Below, piece after piece: positions 25,863 to 34,778 of a stretch of 64,000 nucleotides of DNA; position 1 is the stretch's first letter; every line of letters starts with the position of its first letter. The position numbers and the translations under genes are program-made. The stretch lies in assembly GCA_003142185.1 (NCBI GenBank), contig PLOR01000111.1, positions 16,487 through 80,486 on the forward strand, in the 5' to 3' direction. The DNA comes from Bryobacterales bacterium. Its GTDB lineage: Bacteria; Acidobacteriota; Terriglobia; Bryobacterales; Bryobacteraceae. The notes under the pieces were generated by a model. It ran no database searches and was not told the origin of the DNA. It was given only the letters and a program-made list of their open reading frames with translations.

Positions 25863-27032
25863 ATGTTCTACGAATTAACAGCCTCCACGTGGGGCAAGGA
25901 AGAAACCGGAGCGATTGAGCGCGTCATACGCAGCGACCGCTTCACGATGGCCGATGAGGTGGCCGCTTTCGAGCGGGAGTTCGCGGATTACTTCGGAATG
26001 CGGTACGGCGTGATGGCGAACTCGGGCTCCTCAGCCAATTTGATCGCCACCGCAGCTCTGTTCTACAAACGCGAGAACCCGCTGCAGCGCGGTGATGAGG
26101 CCATCGTCCCATCCATCGCCTGGAGCACCACTTACAGCCCACTCCAGCAGTACGGCCTGCGGCTGCGGTTTGTCGATGTTGAGCTGGAGACCCTCAACAT
26201 GGACACCTCGCGCCTGGAGGAGGCCTTGACACCCCGTACGCGCCTGCTCGTTGGGGTAAGCGTGCTGGGAAACCCCGCTGCGCTCGATGTGATGCGCGCT
26301 TTCGCGCACCAGCACGCCTTGTACTTCCTCGAAGATAATTGCGAGTCCATGGACGCCGAGCTGGGCGGACAGAAGACCGGCACTTTTGGCGATCTGAGCA
26401 CGTTCAGCTTCTTTTTTTCGCACCACATCTCGTCCATGGAAGGCGGCATCGTTCTCACCAATGACGAAGAGCTCTATCACTTACTACGGTCCTTGCGCGC
26501 GCACGGCTGGACGCGAGATCTGCCGCCGGGTTCGCCCCTGTTCGAACGGCACGGTAACGAGCACTTCGAGGCCTACCGCTTCGTCCTGCCTGGCTACAAC
26601 GTCCGACCGCTCGAGATGGTCGGCGCGGTAAGCCGTGAGCAACTCAAGAAGCTTCCGGCGATGACGCAGCAGCGCCGCAGGAACCTGGCGCTCTTCCAGC
26701 GCCTCTTTGAAGGCGATAGCCGGTTCATCACGCAGCGGGAAAACGGAAAGAGCTCCAGCTTCTCATTCACATTGGTTCTCAACCCTGAGGCCGGCTTGGA
26801 CCGGGATGGCGTGTTCTCTTCACTGCGAGATGCCGGAATCGGATTTCGCATGATTACCGGCGGCTGCCTACCCTGCCACGACACCATCCAGTACTATGAC
26901 TACGACACGGTTGGACCGCTGACCAACGCTCGGCTGGCGCATAACCAAGGCTTCTTTGTTGGCAACTACCCGTCCGACCTCACCGGCGCGATTACGAGGT
27001 TACGGGAGGTTCTGAACCGGGTAGGCCGATGA
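25863..27032 (+). CDS. ColD-like PLP-dependent sugar 3-dehydratase (DegT/DnrJ fold, Lys replaced by His)
   Basis: A 389-residue member of the DegT/DnrJ/EryC1/StrS family. PLP-pocket segments include NSGSSANLIATAALF, AWSTTYSPLQQYGL and LEDNCESMDAELGG. At the position where aminotransferases have the Schiff-base Lys, the protein reads FFFSHHISSMEGG (His187-His188). His at this place is the hallmark of ColD (GDP-4-keto-6-deoxy-D-mannose 3-dehydratase) and of RfbH/E1, which remove the C3 hydroxyl instead of transaminating. FVLPGYNVRPLEM and LRAHGWTR also fit ColD. It would yield a 4-keto-3,6-dideoxy sugar. The nucleotide (GDP is favoured by the HddA/HddC neighbours) and the sugar (hexose or heptose) are open. 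No 4,6-dehydratase is in the window. Confidence 0.87.
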   Translation: MFYELTASTWGKEETGAIERVIRSDRFTMADEVAAFEREFADYFGMRYGVMANSGSSANLIATAALFYKRENPLQRGDEAIVPSIAWSTTYSPLQQYGLRLRFVDVELETLNMDTSRLEEALTPRTRLLVGVSVLGNPAALDVMRAFAHQHALYFLEDNCESMDAELGGQKTGTFGDLSTFSFFFSHHISSMEGGIVLTNDEELYHLLRSLRAHGWTRDLPPGSPLFERHGNEHFEAYRFVLPGYNVRPLEMVGAVSREQLKKLPAMTQQRRRNLALFQRLFEGDSRFITQRENGKSSSFSFTLVLNPEAGLDRDGVFSSLRDAGIGFRMITGGCLPCHDTIQYYDYDTVGPLTNARLAHNQGFFVGNYPSDLTGAITRLREVLNRVGR

Positions 27033-27092
27033 GTTCCGGAGGCACTCAGAAGAACGCTGTGGCAGGCGCAACCTAGGTCACATAAGGTACCG

Positions 27093-27497
27093 TTAGTGGC
27101 CCTGCTCCACGTATGGCAGCATATAATGATCGGGAAAACCGGCCACGAACGTCCACACTGTTCCATCGGACCAGAGAATACTACTGTAGTCCGGAGCCAC
27201 GCGACCACTGTTCTTCCAGACAGGGACACTCAGCGTGCGGCCGCGGACTTCCAGATCTGCCGTGGCTCCGAACTCGTCCACTAGAAACAGCCTTCCGTGA
27301 TTCTCGCCGATGAAACATGTCTCGCCCCGAACCTTCCAGAATCCAACTAACTTCGGGCCCAAAACCGACCCGCTCTTAATTACATCAAGCTCCACAGCGC
27401 TATCCTGAGCGCGTTTCTCGCGGAACTGAAGACCACTGACCACAATCACGCCCGGGAGAAGAAGAAGCGATAGGACAAGAAAGCCTTTATGTGACAT
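27093..27497 (-). CDS. Small exported protein of unknown function
   Basis: A 134-residue protein with an N-terminal signal/anchor (GFLVLSLLLLPGVIVVSGL) and a soluble domain rich in beta-strand patterns (VRGETCFIGENHGRLFLVDE, SSILWSDGTVWTFVAGF). I recognise no family. A GGAGGAGG site directly before the ATG makes it a credible gene. It starts 18 bp after the stop of the large YfhO-like gene on the same strand, so the two are probably co-transcribed. It converges with the ColD-like gene, leaving 60 bp between them. Confidence 0.7.
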   Translation of the reverse strand: MSHKGFLVLSLLLLPGVIVVSGLQFREKRAQDSAVELDVIKSGSVLGPKLVGFWKVRGETCFIGENHGRLFLVDEFGATADLEVRGRTLSVPVWKNSGRVAPDYSSILWSDGTVWTFVAGFPDHYMLPYVEQGH

Positions 27498-27515
27498 GCC
27501 TCCTCCATTGGTCGC

Positions 27516-30428
27516 TCACAACGGGATACCGGGGTCACCCCAAGGTGGCGGGCCAAATAGACTCGGCAAGGGACCGAACCACGCGAGCCCCAGCAGGAGC
27601 AGGCCAAACAGCCATGCGGCGCGCCTCGCTCCAATACCGGTTGCGTAGCCGACACAAACCAAGGCTATAGCGTGCATCCACAGGCCTGCGGCGGTCCAGT
27701 CCACCACTTGACCGAAGACCGCAACGCCTGCGAGGTCCATAACAAGACCGATAATCGCAACCCAACGAACAAACTGAACGTAGCGGGCTTTCTTCGTCAG
27801 CACGCCCACCGCGGCCGCGACGCCAGTGGTGAGCGTCAACCAGACGACGTGATTCGCCAGATAAGCGCCCGGGCATCCGCCGTGGGGTGCGAACACCGCG
27901 AAAAAACGCCAAAGCCCCCCCCGAACCGGGTCAGCCGCAAGAACGCACACTACATAGTACATCGAGCCAAATGCCACTAATCCGCGCTTCACCCAACTCG
28001 GGCACTTAGAAATCAAGAAAACTGCATCGGCCGCAGGGCTCGGGCTGAGCGCCGCTGAATGTCCGAGATCTGTGACGAGAAGATAAACGACCGCACAAGT
28101 GGCGGCGATTCCTAACGAGAGCATCAACCAGACTAGAAACGAGAGTGAAAACTCGCCGAACTTCCAGACCACTTCCGAAGGCCCCGGAGGCACAATCACC
28201 GACTTGTATCCGAGGTTTGTACATATCGTCGGCGTCTCCACCGAGTTCACCCAAGCGCGCCAGCGCGGATCGTACCCGTCTGCATAATACAACACAGCGG
28301 GGGACGAACTCGGGTTGCACAGGTGGATGTGAATCCTGTCAAATGTAAAACTGCGGACGGATATCTCCGCTGACGGCGCGCGATCATCCTCAGGGCCAAG
28401 CGTGGTCAACTGGCCCAACGCAACCTTGACCACCGAAGGACTAGTGATGTTGACGTTCCCCGCAAACAACATTCCTCCATTTCCGTCCTTCGTGCGCAAG
28501 GCGGCACCGACATCGTCTTGCAGCGGCAACGAATATATGCGCGAGAATAGCTGCAGTTTCGGGAAGTCCATGCCGGCCAGTGTGCGATAGCCTGCGGCTT
28601 CCGGAATCGGGTGACCGAGTCGGCCGCTGCCCAGTCGATCCGGCCGGTGCTTAATCCATATGTCGTGAAAGGCACCCACACCCTTCAGCCACTCTTCTGT
28701 CCGAAAAAGACTGGCAACGCGGTCTACGTAAACAAACGAGTCTATACTGCCATACAGACTGCCAAACGGACCTCGGGCGGGCCCCATTTCCTGGCCCGTC
28801 TTCGGTGGAGAGCTTCCAAACAAATATGGTGACAGTGCGGCGGCCCTCTGGGAGTGCCCGTAGTCGAGTTGCCGGTGCATGGGAAATGCGTAATTGAAAC
28901 TCTTAAACAACTCAACGACCTCTGGTGAGACCTGCGGAGTTCGAAGGTACTCCCTTTCTACCTTTACTGAACCTACATCAACAACGTGCAGGCCCAAGAG
29001 CATCACTGCGCACAAGTAGGCGCTATGAATTGCCTGTCTGTATATCAGGACTAGGAGGACGATGGCGCCTATTACAAAACCTGCATAACCGATTACTGTG
29101 TGTACCGGAGCCTCAGCTCCGGGCACCAACAGCAATATCAAAGTTGCTGCCGCGATGAGGAACGGTCGCCTGTCAGCGCCGGGCTTCAATAGAGACTGCC
29201 ATGCGCGGTCAACTCCAAACCCTGCATAGAAAATCAAGAACATCTTGACTATGGGTGCGACCAGGCCGATGTGACGAAACATCCGGCCCAAAGGAAATGC
29301 GTAATAGAACGCGGCTGTTACCAGCGTAGCGGCGCTGAACATCGCGAGTACGAGCGCGGTCAATCCAAATGCCGCCGCACGGCGCGAACGGACGCAAAAA
29401 AGCGCGACGGCGGCGAACGGAACGACTAGTAGACCCGCGTACAGTGTGATGTCTAAGCTATCCACGAATCGGCCGAGGAGGTCCCAGTACTTCCAAAAGG
29501 TGTTAAGGCCGCCGTACGTCAAAAAAGAATTCAGCGAGGCGACACTTCCGTCACTGCCGCGGCCGGGGTGATCAATGGCCATCGTGGCTGTACTCAGCGG
29601 ATAAATCAGAAGTGTTCCGGCCATGAAAGCTGCTGGTAGCAATAACAAGGGCAGCTGCCGGCGGCTTCCCGACCACCAGTTCATGAGCACACCCCTGCAA
29701 TGTGCTGCACCGAAGGCGAAATAGATGCTGCAAAAGAGACACAAGATGAAGGCTGTGTAGGGCACGAAATATGGTAGGTTCCCGATTACTGTGGCCGCGG
29801 ACAGCAAGGCCGCGGCTAATAGATAGCGGGGCAGCCCTGTTTCGAGTGCCTTTAGAGCGGCATACAGTATCAGGGGAATCAAATAGTAGGCGTGGAGGTC
29901 GAACCATACCTGTGTGGAGGAGATGGCCGTGTAAGTAATCGCCGCCGATACGAACAACACAGCCGCAATTGATTGATAGCATCGACGGCCGAGTAGTATA
30001 CATCCGCCGAGCAGGGCAGCCTCATCGAATATCAACCCCGCGTGGTATAGCCACAGGAAGTTGATGCGTTTGAGGACGGAAGCAAGCGGATAAATACAAG
30101 AAGTTAACAGTCCTTGCGACAAGACAATCCAGATGCCGGATGGCACACCGTGAGCCATGAATGGATACCACAGCGGCGGTCTGCCACTCCGGACCGCCTC
30201 GTTGAAACTGATGTACTGAAGTTGAAGATATTGAAAAGCATCGTGCCTAACCGGCACCCGGCTGTTTTCCAGCAGTGCAAGCCGCAGAATGACTAGAGGT
30301 GCAAAGAGTCCAAGGAACACGAATACGGCCGGCCTCTGCAATACAACAGATCTGCCCAAGCGAACAAACCGCTGGCAGACACTAACTGCCTGGGTTGCTG
30401 TCCACCGATGACTCGGAGTGGTTTTCAC
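27516..30428 (-). CDS. YfhO-like large polytopic membrane protein (GT-C-type glycosyltransferase candidate)
   Basis: A 970-residue membrane protein. About ten N-terminal helices begin with VFVFLGLFAPLVILRLALL, followed by a first-loop acidic motif RHDAFQYLQLQYI. A large periplasmic domain (about 480-760) has SPEVVELFKSFNYAFPMHRQL and PAVLYYADGYDPRWRAWVNS, the YfhO-type segment. Further helices lie at the C-terminus. YfhO proteins are implicated in glycosylation of cell-wall polymers or surface proteins with polyprenyl-phosphate donors. Its third base positions look less GC-rich than those of the surrounding cluster, which may indicate separate acquisition (impression, not measured). Confidence 0.75.
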   Translation of the reverse strand: MKTTPSHRWTATQAVSVCQRFVRLGRSVVLQRPAVFVFLGLFAPLVILRLALLENSRVPVRHDAFQYLQLQYISFNEAVRSGRPPLWYPFMAHGVPSGIWIVLSQGLLTSCIYPLASVLKRINFLWLYHAGLIFDEAALLGGCILLGRRCYQSIAAVLFVSAAITYTAISSTQVWFDLHAYYLIPLILYAALKALETGLPRYLLAAALLSAATVIGNLPYFVPYTAFILCLFCSIYFAFGAAHCRGVLMNWWSGSRRQLPLLLLPAAFMAGTLLIYPLSTATMAIDHPGRGSDGSVASLNSFLTYGGLNTFWKYWDLLGRFVDSLDITLYAGLLVVPFAAVALFCVRSRRAAAFGLTALVLAMFSAATLVTAAFYYAFPLGRMFRHIGLVAPIVKMFLIFYAGFGVDRAWQSLLKPGADRRPFLIAAATLILLLVPGAEAPVHTVIGYAGFVIGAIVLLVLIYRQAIHSAYLCAVMLLGLHVVDVGSVKVEREYLRTPQVSPEVVELFKSFNYAFPMHRQLDYGHSQRAAALSPYLFGSSPPKTGQEMGPARGPFGSLYGSIDSFVYVDRVASLFRTEEWLKGVGAFHDIWIKHRPDRLGSGRLGHPIPEAAGYRTLAGMDFPKLQLFSRIYSLPLQDDVGAALRTKDGNGGMLFAGNVNITSPSVVKVALGQLTTLGPEDDRAPSAEISVRSFTFDRIHIHLCNPSSSPAVLYYADGYDPRWRAWVNSVETPTICTNLGYKSVIVPPGPSEVVWKFGEFSLSFLVWLMLSLGIAATCAVVYLLVTDLGHSAALSPSPAADAVFLISKCPSWVKRGLVAFGSMYYVVCVLAADPVRGGLWRFFAVFAPHGGCPGAYLANHVVWLTLTTGVAAAVGVLTKKARYVQFVRWVAIIGLVMDLAGVAVFGQVVDWTAAGLWMHAIALVCVGYATGIGARRAAWLFGLLLLGLAWFGPLPSLFGPPPWGDPGIPL

Positions 30429-30645
30429 GAGGACCCCTTGTGGCTTCAGACGCCGTTCGTTTTCACGCTGTTCGGCATCCCGTTGGCGAGCCGAAACTCA
30501 CTCGACCCCGAAGCCGCTGGACGGTCGAACGCGGCGGCTTCGCCGGGCTCATATCTGATGATCCTCGAACTGAAGGCTGCGTGCAACTCTCGCCCGTGCG
30601 AGAGCGTGCGCTATCATGGATCGTTTAGGGCTGCGTTACTATCAA

Positions 30646-30663
30646 TCCGGTCATTGGACCGGA
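30646..30663. promoter_or_regulatory. Short dyad upstream of the SDR gene
   Basis: TCCGGTC-ATTG-GACCGGA is a perfect 7 bp dyad about 35 bp before the start codon at 30699. It could be an operator or a leader hairpin. It occurs in the 270 bp gap between divergent genes. Confidence 0.4.
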
Positions 30664-30698
30664 CTGCAGATCGGTAGGCTAGGAGTTGAACGCACATC

Positions 30699-31646
30699 GT
30701 GAGCCAACAGACTTATTCCGTTCTCGTGACCGGTGGGGCCGGATACCTCGGCTCGATCCTGGTTCCAGCCCTGATCGCCGAAGGGTATCGCGTGACCGTT
30801 CTGGACAACTTCCTTTTCGGCCAGGCGCCACTCAACCAACTCTGCGCCGATCCAAAGTTCGACGTACACCACGGAGACGCTCGAGAAGAAGGCGTGCTGA
30901 AGCCGTTGCTCAAGAGCGCCGACTTTGTCATTCCCCTGGCGGCTCTGGTGGGCGCGCGGCTCTGCGACTTGGACAGGACTGGAGCGCAGACCGTTAATCG
31001 GGATGCGATTCTAACTCTGCTGCGGCTGGCCGGCAAGAATCAGGGGATCCTGATGCCAGTCACGAACAGTGGGTATGGGATCGGCGAAAAAGGGAAGTTT
31101 TGTACCGAGGAATCTCCCCTGCGCCCCATCTCCCTGTATGGACGCACCAAGGTGGAAGCCGAGCGCGCCATACTGGACCGTGGCAACGGGATCACTTTCC
31201 GCCTGGCCACCGTTTTCGGGATGTCGCCCCGCATGCGGATCGACCTCCTGGTCAATGACTTCGTCTATCGTGCCGTGACCGACCGCGCGGTGGTTCTCTT
31301 CGAGCCTCACTTCAAGCGGAACTTCATCCATGTGCGGGACGTAGCCCGGGTATTTATCCATGGCATTCGCAATTTCGAAAGCCTGAAAGACCAGCCCTAC
31401 AACGTCGGCCTGTCTGACGCGAATCTCTCGAAGCTGGAGTTGTGCCAGAAGATCAAAGAGCACATTCCGGCTTTCGTGTTCCTCGATGCGCCGCTCGGCG
31501 AAGACCCGGACAAGCGGGACTATATCGTCTCCAATGAGAAGATCGAGAGGTCGGGCTTCCAGCCCAGCTACTCCCTCGATGATGGCATCCGCGAACTCAT
31601 CAAGGGTTATCGCATGTTACGCAACAGCCGCTACAGCAACGTCTGA
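30699..31646 (+). CDS. NAD-dependent epimerase/dehydratase (extended SDR, sugar-nucleotide type)
   Basis: A 315-residue extended short-chain dehydrogenase. It has the NAD-binding motif TGGAGYLGS (11-19), a catalytic TNSGYG Ser and YGRTK (Tyr147, Lys151), and the substrate region RNFIHVRDVARVF typical of sugar-nucleotide epimerases. It could be a 4-epimerase, a 4-keto reductase or a 4,6-dehydratase. In this setting a reductase/epimerase acting on the 4-keto product of the ColD-like enzyme is attractive but unproven. It starts with GTG (GTGAGCCAACAG) and has GGAG 13 nt upstream. It converges with the next gene. Confidence 0.85.
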   Translation: MSQQTYSVLVTGGAGYLGSILVPALIAEGYRVTVLDNFLFGQAPLNQLCADPKFDVHHGDAREEGVLKPLLKSADFVIPLAALVGARLCDLDRTGAQTVNRDAILTLLRLAGKNQGILMPVTNSGYGIGEKGKFCTEESPLRPISLYGRTKVEAERAILDRGNGITFRLATVFGMSPRMRIDLLVNDFVYRAVTDRAVVLFEPHFKRNFIHVRDVARVFIHGIRNFESLKDQPYNVGLSDANLSKLELCQKIKEHIPAFVFLDAPLGEDPDKRDYIVSNEKIERSGFQPSYSLDDGIRELIKGYRMLRNSRYSNV

Positions 31647-31671
31647 GAAGAACGGAGGCTTTGCCAAGCCC

Positions 31672-33267
31672 TTACGGAGCCGTAACCAAAAACAGCAACT
31701 CGTGTCCGCGCTTGGCCTGTAAGCTGACCGTGTAATGCCGTGCCAGCAACGCATCCAGACTCGAGTTCGCGCTGTTGCCGACGTAGTACAGCAGAAAGCT
31801 CCGATTCGCGGTTAGGAAGCCGTCCAGGCCGACGATTGCGTCCGGCGCCATGGGCCTGATCTTAAGGAGAATGATCTCGTTGGTCGTATCGGTGGTCTTG
31901 CGGGCAAATGGCAAATCGGTGACGTAAAACAACCTCCTCTTCAGGAAGGGCGGAGCATAGCGCCAAAGCGGCGGGAAAATCAGTCCCTCTGATATCACGA
32001 TGGGCAGTCGACCCCTATTCTGTTCGAGCAGCAGTGGATGGTCGTCGTAGGCGCGCGCATTGCCGGCAAATCCCAAACTCAGAGCCGAGATGTAGAACTG
32101 AGCGGACAGCACCCCCAGCACCGCCAGTGCAATAGCCGGCCGCTTACGAAGCGCGAAGTGCACGAGGAAACCTGCCAACATTGCCAGCCCCATGGCTCCC
32201 GGCAGCACGTACCGCAGCACGTAGGTTTGAGTGACCAGGACGGCGACCAGAAAAACCAGAATCGGGAATGTGGCCAGACCAGCGGCCAGCGCCAATTCGG
32301 CAAACGGGATGGACCGGCGATATGCGTCCTCTTGTCCGTCCGGGTCGCTTCGCCTCCAAGTCAGAAAGAGAACGAGAATCAGACTGATCAGCAGTGCCGG
32401 AATCAGGGGAAAAAGAAGCCAGGAATAGTCCTGGAAAAGCGCCCCCATTGTCGGCTGAGCGAAGTAGTCCGCGTGCAGAGCGTTGCCGGCAACGTTGCCA
32501 CGCACATTCCGCACTATCGGCATCCAGAAGATCAGCGGCACCATTCCCGCGCACATGGCGAGCCCCGGCGCCCACTCGATGCGCCGCCTTCCAAGCCACC
32601 GCGTTGCTTCGGCTGACGCCAGCGGCACAATCAGCAGGGCAGCGTAGAAGTGCGTAGAAACCAGTCCGGCAACGCTCAAAGCAAGGACGCCCGGCCAGAG
32701 CAGGGACCGCGAACTCCCGGCACAGCGTTGCCAGGAAAGCAGCGCCAGGCCTGCAAAACCCAAGACCACCGCATAGGGGCGGGCTTCATAGGCCCAGGGA
32801 AGGGCTCCGGATTGCGCGAAACACACCAACGCAATACTCGCCGCCACGGTGGAGGTGTGACGGCGCACAAAGGCGAAAAGACAAAGACCAGCGACCCAAA
32901 AACCCAGGATTGCGGGCAGACGCGCGACCAGTTCGGTCTCGCCGAGACCACGGAGCAGCAGCCTGCTCAGCAGGTAGTACAGCGGCGGATTGCCATCCAC
33001 GGTCCGCAGCAGTGCGGACCAGATGTCCTGGACCCGGGGCAGCGTGCTCACGTACAGAGCGACAAGTTCGTCCAGCCAAAAGTCTCGGCGGAGTGCTGCC
33101 CCGACCGCAGCCAACGCATAGAACACGGTAAACCACACGAGCGCGAACCACGGATGCGTTTCGACCTGGGCCGCGAATCTCGTTGCGTGGCCGGCAATCG
33201 AAGCAGCGGTCCGCTGAACACGGCCGTCTGCGGGCACCACGGTCTGGCCTTGGTGGCTGATTCCCAA
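31672..33267 (-). CDS. GT39-like (ArnT/PMT-type) membrane glycosyltransferase
   Basis: A 531-residue polytopic membrane protein. An N-terminal cytoplasmic segment precedes the first helix FALVWFTVFYALAAVGAAL. The catalytic loop is RRDFWLDELVALYVSTLPRV (Asp-Glu), then NPPLYYLLSRLLL and PWAYEARPYAVVLG follow, as in glycosyltransferase family 39/RgtA-like proteins. About eleven helices and a C-terminal soluble domain complete it. It probably transfers a sugar from a polyprenyl-phosphate donor in the periplasm. The start codon is TTG at 33267 with GGAGG 5 nt upstream. It lies next to transposase debris. Confidence 0.82.
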   Translation of the reverse strand: MGISHQGQTVVPADGRVQRTAASIAGHATRFAAQVETHPWFALVWFTVFYALAAVGAALRRDFWLDELVALYVSTLPRVQDIWSALLRTVDGNPPLYYLLSRLLLRGLGETELVARLPAILGFWVAGLCLFAFVRRHTSTVAASIALVCFAQSGALPWAYEARPYAVVLGFAGLALLSWQRCAGSSRSLLWPGVLALSVAGLVSTHFYAALLIVPLASAEATRWLGRRRIEWAPGLAMCAGMVPLIFWMPIVRNVRGNVAGNALHADYFAQPTMGALFQDYSWLLFPLIPALLISLILVLFLTWRRSDPDGQEDAYRRSIPFAELALAAGLATFPILVFLVAVLVTQTYVLRYVLPGAMGLAMLAGFLVHFALRKRPAIALAVLGVLSAQFYISALSLGFAGNARAYDDHPLLLEQNRGRLPIVISEGLIFPPLWRYAPPFLKRRLFYVTDLPFARKTTDTTNEIILLKIRPMAPDAIVGLDGFLTANRSFLLYYVGNSANSSLDALLARHYTVSLQAKRGHELLFLVTAP

Positions 33268-33354
33268 TCTTTCCTCCGCGAAACCAGAAGAAGCAATTAT
33301 ATGCGAAGTTGTGATGATCCGAGCGGTGCTTATTTAGTTCCGCATAACGTAGTG

Positions 33355-33600
33355 TCAATCTAAGCGCAGCGAAGACTGGTCCCAGAAAGCTGTGGCCAGC
33401 GCGGGCGGCGGCGCATTCGGCCAGACGTGTTTCGGGCGTCCTCGCTGAGGTGCCAACAGTCTTTGGGGCAGCCATTGGCCAATTCGTGTTGCTTCCAGTA
33501 GCTCCAGATGTACTCGATTGGATTGAGTTCTGGCGCGCAGTCTGGCAAATACTCCAAGCGGAGACCTGCTGGTGCCCGGTAGACCCAGCTCATGCAGCGA
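33355..33600 (-). pseudogene. IS630-family transposase remnant (C-terminal DDE part, frameshifted)
   Basis: The minus strand reads LEYLPDCAPELNPIEYIWSY, then WKQHELANGCPKDCWHLSED, the C-terminal block of IS630-family transposases with the last DDE Glu. The frame then shifts near 33400 to ALATAFWDQSSLRLD, the expected end of the protein. The N-terminal two thirds and both inverted repeats are missing. The fragment abuts a truncated glycosyltransferase, so it probably marks an old insertion or deletion endpoint. Confidence 0.8.
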
Positions 33601-33661
33601 GGTCACTATGGAGGCCCGTCCGCAAGGCGGCAAGAGTTAAAACAATTTCTACACCCTTTAG

Positions 33662-33984
33662 GAACTGGCGATGCTGGGCATAGCTAACCACTCCAAGGTG
33701 CCGCTGCGGCTGATGACCTTTCCGGCTTCGTTAGTGCTGCCATTTTCGGCCTGGTGGCGTTCGGATACCTGGTTTATAGGCTGCTGTACTGGAACCGCTT
33801 TTCAGTGGGCATCGCCCCCTTGGTGATCGGCATCTTCTATTTCAGCTTGGTGCAATTGATCTCGCTTGGAATTCTAGGTGAGTACGTCGGCTCCATTTAT
33901 ACCCAGGTACAGAAACGGCCGCTGGTGGTGGATCGCGAGCGGATCAACTTCGAACACACACCGGGGCTGCCCAAAACCGAATGA
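33662..33984 (+). pseudogene. C-terminal remnant of a GtrB-like GT2 glycosyltransferase, frameshifted
   Basis: ELAMLGIANHSKVPLRLMTF in one frame continues in another frame as SGFVSAAIFGLVAFGYLVY, followed by VGIAPLVIGIFYFSLVQLISLGILGEYVGSIY, and ends at a TGA. This is the two-helix C-terminal membrane region of polyprenyl-phosphate glycosyltransferases such as GtrB/ArnC. The catalytic GT-A domain is absent; the left break adjoins the IS630 remnant, and there is a one-base shift near 33715. A short GTG-initiated frame (33754-33984) is intact, but I think it is a leftover. Confidence 0.75.
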
Positions 33985-33992
33985 ACACTGAC

Positions 33993-34344
33993 TCACCGGC
34001 CAAAGACAAACACGCGCAAGTGATCGCCGGAGATCAGCGGCTCTTGCGGCCCCACCCAGCTCCCGGGAATGCTCCAGACGGGGTCCGTGTCCTTGACGAC
34101 CAAGGCGGAAATTCTTAGCGCGCGGCAGGCGCGGTCGACCTCATCCGCGTGGCCGTTCCCTGAAACAGCGGCGCGATCATTCCCATAACGGCCGCGCATT
34201 CGCGCGGATCCCCACCCAGCGGCGAAAGCCGATAAGATCCGCCGTCCAGCCCACCGCATAGCCAGGCACCAACGCGAACAGACCGAATAGCACGAACGCC
34301 CACAAACTGGACCAGAGATCGAGCAGAAAGAAGTTCCGGAGCAT
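33993..34344 (-). pseudogene. Internally deleted membrane-protein remnant
   Basis: The minus strand starts at 34344 with MLRNFFLLDLWSSLWAFVLF, continues as GLFALVPGYAVGWTADLIGF and stops at 34177. In a different frame the sequence continues to 33993 with RALRISALVVKDTDPVWSIP and ends SGDHLRVFVFGR. This looks like the first helices and the C-terminal tail of one large membrane protein with the middle removed. Which family it belonged to I cannot say; the ends resemble large membrane glycosyltransferase-like proteins of acidobacteria (from memory). Confidence 0.5.
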
Positions 34345-34778
34345 ATCGGCTCAGGCCCCAACACTTAACAGCATGGTGCCGGCCGGTTCAAGTGGCAGGC
34401 GTCGATGGCCGGAGCCCACTAGGCCGCCGGACCACGCCTCGCGGCAGAATTGTTGAAACGTTTGAGCGGTGAGGCTCACTACCCGAGGAAAGCTTGCAGC
34501 AGGCTTTCGCCTTCGCCGGGCAGTAGGGGACGCGTCACTCGCCGGAATACGGCTGCGCGATTGTCCGGTGGAGCAAACCAGTTTCGATAAGCTCCGGCCG
34601 CGACGGGAGGGTTGCGGCTCCCATGGAGCGATCGAAAAGCGGAGGATAAGGCCGCGCTTGCGGCGCGCGGAGGGCCAGCCAAATCGGCTGGTGCGCCCGC
34701 CGCGGCCTCTCCGCCGATTCGGGGAATAATCTGGCCGGCCCTCGTTATTTCCGCGGCTTCTAACGGGTCACGGACGGT
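34345..34778. other. Non-coding stretch at the end of the decay zone
   Basis: There are 434 bp with no credible gene. Several short open frames have biased composition and no recognisable domain. It may include further unrecognisable debris of the polysaccharide cluster. Confidence 0.5.

Noticed and set aside
25863..27032. Sugar aminotransferase of the DegT family
   Set aside because: The Schiff-base Lys is replaced by His-His as in ColD/RfbH, which indicates 3-dehydratase chemistry.
33754..33984. A 76-residue intact small membrane protein
   Set aside because: It is the tail of a GtrB-like GT2 whose upstream part is in another frame and whose catalytic domain is missing.
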